The position numbers and the translations under genes are program-made. A model generated the notes under the pieces. That model was not told the origin of the DNA and did not search any database. It saw only the letters and a program-made list of their open reading frames with translations. From DAHUYF01 sp035945115 (GTDB lineage: Bacteria > Pseudomonadota > Alphaproteobacteria > ATCC43930 > CGMCC-115725): DNA of 64,000 bases. The stretch lies in the NCBI GenBank assembly GCA_035945115.1, contig DASZAN010000225.1, positions 11,400-75,399 on the forward strand, given 5' to 3'. Within the stretch, counting starts at the first letter, position 1, and every line of letters begins with the position of its first letter. Of this stretch, positions 61,238-64,000 are shown one piece after another.

Positions 61238-62206
61238 CTACGCGAGCAGGAGAATTTTCCCGAAATGCGCATTGACGCGCATATGCGCCAGCGCCGCGGC
61301 GGCCTTTTCGAGGGGGAAGGTGCGGTCGATGGGGAGCCTGAGCTTGTGTTGCGCGACCGCGCCCCAGAGATCGGCTTTGAGGCGGCGGGTGATCTCACGC
61401 ACCTCCTCGAGGCTCCGCGTGCGGAACGTCACGCCGATATATTGAATGCGCTTCAGCGCGTGCAGGTCAAAATCGAACGGACCTTTGCTGCCGCCCAAGC
61501 GGCCGACGTTGACGATGCGGCCCTTGATCGCCGCGGCCTTCAGATTCTGATTGGCGACGCTCGCCGAGACCTGATCGATGATGAGGTCGACGCCCTTGCC
61601 ATCGGTCGCCGCGAGCACGGCATCGGGCCAGGCGGGATCGCTCGTGTCGACGGCGAGATTGGCGCCGAATTCTCTAAGCCGCGCGCGGCGCGCGGCGTTG
61701 GCGGAGCTGCCGATGACGAGGCCCGCGCCTTTGAGCTTGGCGATTTGCAAGCCCATCAGGCCCACGCCCGAGCTTGCGCCTTGGATGAGGACGCTTTCGC
61801 CAGCGGCGAGGTGCCCGTTGGTGACGAGCGCGTCGTGCATGGTTTGAAGCGCCACTGGGAGCGTCGCCGCCTCCTCGAAGTTCATGCCGTCGGGCATTGG
61901 CAGCGCCCGGCCCCAATCGGTCGCGGCGTATTCGGCATAGCCGCCGCTGCCCGAGCACATGACGCGGTCGCCCCGCCTCACGCTCTCAACCTCCGCCCCC
62001 ACCTCCACCACCTCGCCCGACCATTCGAGGCCGAGGACCGTACCGGCGCCGCCGATCGCGCCGTGCCGATGCCCCGCGGCGACGCCGAGATCGGCGCGAT
62101 TGAGCGCCGCGGCGCGGACGCGCACCAACACTTCGTTGGGTTTAGGCTTGGGGACGGGAACGTCGCGAACCTCGACGCCGGCCTCGCCCACCACCACCGC
62201 TTTCAT
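61238..62206 (-). CDS. Zinc-binding dehydrogenase / NADPH:quinone oxidoreductase-like (MDR superfamily)
   Basis: A 322-residue medium-chain reductase. ALNRADLGVAAG, GLEWSGEVVEVGAEVESVRRGDRVM, and the nucleotide motif LIQGASSGVGLMGLQIAKLKGA (about residues 140-160) are present. There are no structural-zinc Cys residues, as in quinone oxidoreductases, despite the common family name. TGA-G-ATG spacing to the alpha/beta hydrolase gene upstream shows an operon with it. Confidence 0.92.
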   Translation of the reverse strand: MKAVVVGEAGVEVRDVPVPKPKPNEVLVRVRAAALNRADLGVAAGHRHGAIGGAGTVLGLEWSGEVVEVGAEVESVRRGDRVMCSGSGGYAEYAATDWGRALPMPDGMNFEEAATLPVALQTMHDALVTNGHLAAGESVLIQGASSGVGLMGLQIAKLKGAGLVIGSSANAARRARLREFGANLAVDTSDPAWPDAVLAATDGKGVDLIIDQVSASVANQNLKAAAIKGRIVNVGRLGGSKGPFDFDLHALKRIQYIGVTFRTRSLEEVREITRRLKADLWGAVAQHKLRLPIDRTFPLEKAAAALAHMRVNAHFGKILLLA

Positions 62207-62207
62207 C

Positions 62208-63098
62208 TCAGCCGTCTCCCAAGAACCGTTGCACCGTCGCGGTGAAATCGTCGAGTTGGTCGTGGTGCACCCAATGGCCGGCGCTGTCGAAGCTCACCAC
62301 CTCGGCGGTCTTGAAGTGGGCGATGCGGCCGTCCTCGAGCGGGTTCGAGGCCCAGCTCTCCTTGCCGTAGACGAGGAGCGTCGCGCAGGTGATCCGGCCC
62401 CAGAGTTCCTCCACCTCGGCCTGCGTCATGTCGTAGGGCGGCCATGCCCGAACATAATTGTCGAATTTCCAGCTGTAGGTGCCGTCCTCGTTCTGATTGA
62501 CGCCCTGCTGCGTCAGATGCCTCGCCTGCTCGGGCGAAAGATGCTTGTTCGCCTCCTGCATGCGCTTGAAAGCGTCCTCGATCGACGCGTAGCGGCGCGG
62601 CAGGCGGCCGGCGAGCCCGCGCTGCTCGTCGATCCAGCGCTGCATGCGTTCGGCGATGCGGCGTTTTAATCGCTCCGCCATCATCTTGGGCGAGGGGCCC
62701 AGGCCTTCGATGGCGACGAGCTTCTTCACATTCTCCGGATAGATGCCGGCGTAGCGCAGCGCGATGTTGCCGCCCAAGGAATGGGCGATGATGGTGACGG
62801 GCGCCAATTGCTGCTGATGGACGAGCTGCGCGAGATCGTAGAGATATCCCGCCATGCTGTAATTGCCGTCGGGCGACCATTGGCTGTCGCCGTGGCCGCG
62901 GAGATCGGGCGCGATGATGCGCCAGTCATCGCGCAGCCGCTCGGCGAGCCAATCCCAATTGCGGCAATGATCCTGGCCGCCATGGACGAGGAGGAGCGGC
63001 GGCGCCGCCGGATTCCCCCAATCGACGTAGTGGAGACGCAGGCGCTGCGAAAAGAAGATGCGCGAGGTCGGGCCGGCGGTGTCGATGGCGTTCGTCAT
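62208..63098 (-). CDS. Alpha/beta-fold hydrolase
   Basis: A 296-residue serine hydrolase. The oxyanion segment is LLLVHGGQDHCRNWD, and the Ser nucleophile is in IIAHSLGGNIALRYAG (about residue 105). The acid is probably in LVYGKESWASNPLEDG and the His in DSAGHWVHHDQLDDF. The substrate is unknown; neighbours suggest small carbonyl or ester compounds. It overlaps the small gene upstream by 4 nt and is followed by the dehydrogenase after 1 bp. Confidence 0.92.
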   Translation of the reverse strand: MTNAIDTAGPTSRIFFSQRLRLHYVDWGNPAAPPLLLVHGGQDHCRNWDWLAERLRDDWRIIAPDLRGHGDSQWSPDGNYSMAGYLYDLAQLVHQQQLAPVTIIAHSLGGNIALRYAGIYPENVKKLVAIEGLGPSPKMMAERLKRRIAERMQRWIDEQRGLAGRLPRRYASIEDAFKRMQEANKHLSPEQARHLTQQGVNQNEDGTYSWKFDNYVRAWPPYDMTQAEVEELWGRITCATLLVYGKESWASNPLEDGRIAHFKTAEVVSFDSAGHWVHHDQLDDFTATVQRFLGDG

Positions 63099-63289
63099 GA
63101 CGTGGGTTTATTGTGCGGCATGTGCACGCGATGCTGTAAGACCGCCTCGAGGCGCTCTTCGCCGTCAGCGATCAGCTCGCGCAACCCCGCCTCGACCTGC
63201 GGGTCCAGCGCAAAGCGCAGCAGGGTGCGCATCCGCACCAGGCGGTGGCGGAGCCAGATCGCTTCATTCTCAAGCTCCATCGTGCTCAC
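63095..63289 (-). CDS. Small protein of unknown function
   Basis: A 64-residue helical protein (MSTMELENEAIWLRHRLVRMRTLLRFALDPQVEAGLRELIADGEERLEAVLQ), alternate start at the second Met (63280). Arg/Leu-rich, charged. Its stop overlaps the hydrolase start by 4 nt, which supports real translation. The pattern of a family of about 65-residue alphaproteobacterial proteins is likely; I cannot name it. Confidence 0.6.
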   Translation of the reverse strand: MSTMELENEAIWLRHRLVRMRTLLRFALDPQVEAGLRELIADGEERLEAVLQHRVHMPHNKPTS

Positions 63290-63473
63290 CCCATCAAAAA
63301 GAGCATCTTCACTACGAACGCTACTGGCGCCGGCTCATCGACACTATCTGCCCGGAGGGTCTCTGGACAAGGCGGCGAAAAGATTCTTGGATGGCGCCGC
63401 CCACCAACGCCGTTGTCACCGGCAGGTCTCATAACAGCCGCGGCAGCCGCCGCAGGGATCAGGGAGCCGTTTG

Positions 63474-63854
63474 ATGAATCGGTCACGTTTTCTTGCCCTC
63501 GCGCTTCTCGTCACGCCGCTCCTCGCCGCGGCGCCGGCGCGCGCGGATGAAGCCGCGGGCGAGGCGGTCTTCAAGAAATATTGCCAGGTCTGCCACACGA
63601 CGGAGGCCGGCAAGAACAAGATCGGACCGAGTCTCGCCGGCATCGTCGGCCGCAAGGCCGGGTCCGTGCCTGGCTTCAACTACACCGATGCCAATAAGAA
63701 TTCCGGCGTGACCTGGGACGACAAGACGCTCGACACTTATCTGATCGACCCCAAGAAATTCATTCCCGGCACCAAGATGCTCTTCGCCGGTATCAAGAAC
63801 GACGCCGACCGCCAGTCGCTGATCGACTATTTGAAGGCCCAGAAGGGGTCCTAG
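63474..63854 (+). CDS. Class I cytochrome c (c2-like)
   Basis: A 126-residue periplasmic cytochrome. The signal peptide is MNRSRFLALALLVTPLLAAAPARA. The heme site is CQVCH (Cys37, Cys40, His41), and the distal Met ligand is in PGTKMLFAG (Met102). KIGPSLAGIVGRKAGSVPGFNYTDANKNSGVTWDDKTLDTYLIDPKKFIPGTK is typical of cytochrome c2/cM types. The ATG at 63474 directly follows a TTG. The stop codon overlaps that of the convergent membrane-protein gene by 3 bp (CTAG). Confidence 0.95.
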   Translation: MNRSRFLALALLVTPLLAAAPARADEAAGEAVFKKYCQVCHTTEAGKNKIGPSLAGIVGRKAGSVPGFNYTDANKNSGVTWDDKTLDTYLIDPKKFIPGTKMLFAGIKNDADRQSLIDYLKAQKGS

Positions 63855-64000
63855 TCCCCCGGCGCGCGGCGCTCGTGCTGTGCGCCGCCGAGGACACGCG
63901 CGCCGCCATGGCCGCTCACCTCGGCGCCGGCATCGCGCGCGAGTCTAAGGAACCACGGTAGCGAGGCGAGCGAGATCATGCCGACCGCGAGGAACGCCGC
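63851..64000 (-). CDS. C-terminal end of a membrane protein, possibly an MFS transporter (partial)
   Basis: The last 150 bp read, on the minus strand, AAFLAVGMISLASLPWFLRLARDAGAE and then a Gly/His/Arg-rich tail ending in a TAG. The hydrophobic helix followed by a basic cytoplasmic tail fits the final helix of a carrier such as an MFS permease. The start lies outside the window, so the family is a guess. Confidence 0.5.
   Translation of the reverse strand, partial: AAFLAVGMISLASLPWFLRLARDAGAEVSGHGGARVLGGAQHERRAPGD

Overview
The window is 64 kb of GC-rich, gene-dense DNA, almost certainly a chromosomal segment of an alphaproteobacterium of the Rhizobiales/Rhodospirillales type. The grounds are: high GC at third codon positions, many ATGA/GTGA-coupled operons, Tat-signalled orphan binding proteins of the RRxFI type, class III nucleotidyl cyclases fused to other domains, and short GC-rich palindromic intergenic repeats. 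I see no rRNA, tRNA, CRISPR array, phage or transposase gene. Both ends cut genes: a peptide permease at base 1 and a membrane protein at base 64000.

Layout. 1-6.1 kb (minus): a Yej/microcin-C-type peptide ABC importer with a small membrane protein and a polysaccharide deacetylase. 6.2-11.6 kb (minus): four glycosyltransferases and a histidine phosphatase in overlapping genes. 11.65-15.4 kb (plus): a 917-residue ABC protein with an aberrant nucleotide-binding domain, a cyclic-nucleotide-binding protein and a methyltransferase. 15.4-20.2 kb (plus): lower gallate/protocatechuate 4,5-cleavage genes (LigI, GalB and LigK types), an MFS carrier and a Pht5-like protein. 20.2-22.6 kb (minus): SMP-30, SDR and phosphopantetheinyl transferase. 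22.9-35.6 kb: small and secreted proteins, a TonB-like protein, a CHASE2 cyclase, a FecR/O-antigen-ligase pair, a cyclase-FGE fusion, and a SulP-STAS-cNMP transporter. 35.9-47.6 kb (plus): a complete type II secretion operon (gspO-E-F-G-H-I-J-L-M-C/N-D-K). 47.8-53 kb: a binding protein, small secreted proteins, an MTHFR-like protein, NUDIX and LLM oxidoreductase. 53.1-56.2 kb (minus): a DctPQM TRAP transporter. 56.4-64 kb: three tandem overlapping binding proteins, a YbaK-type protein, two unknown secreted proteins, a quinone-oxidoreductase-like enzyme, an alpha/beta hydrolase and a cytochrome c.

Two themes stand out. First, cyclic-nucleotide signalling: two cyclases, two cNMP-binding proteins, and at least six intergenic copies of a CRP-like palindrome (TGTGA-N6-TCACA or one mismatch). 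These lie upstream of the cyclases, the SulP-cNMP transporter, the TRAP transporter and both binding-protein loci, so they suggest a local cAMP regulon. Second, the glycosyltransferase/deacetylase/ABC/methyltransferase block looks like an uncharacterised glycan or glycolipid assembly and export system, and its ABC protein has a triplicated and degenerate ATPase domain. All functions are read from sequence patterns alone; no database search was run.
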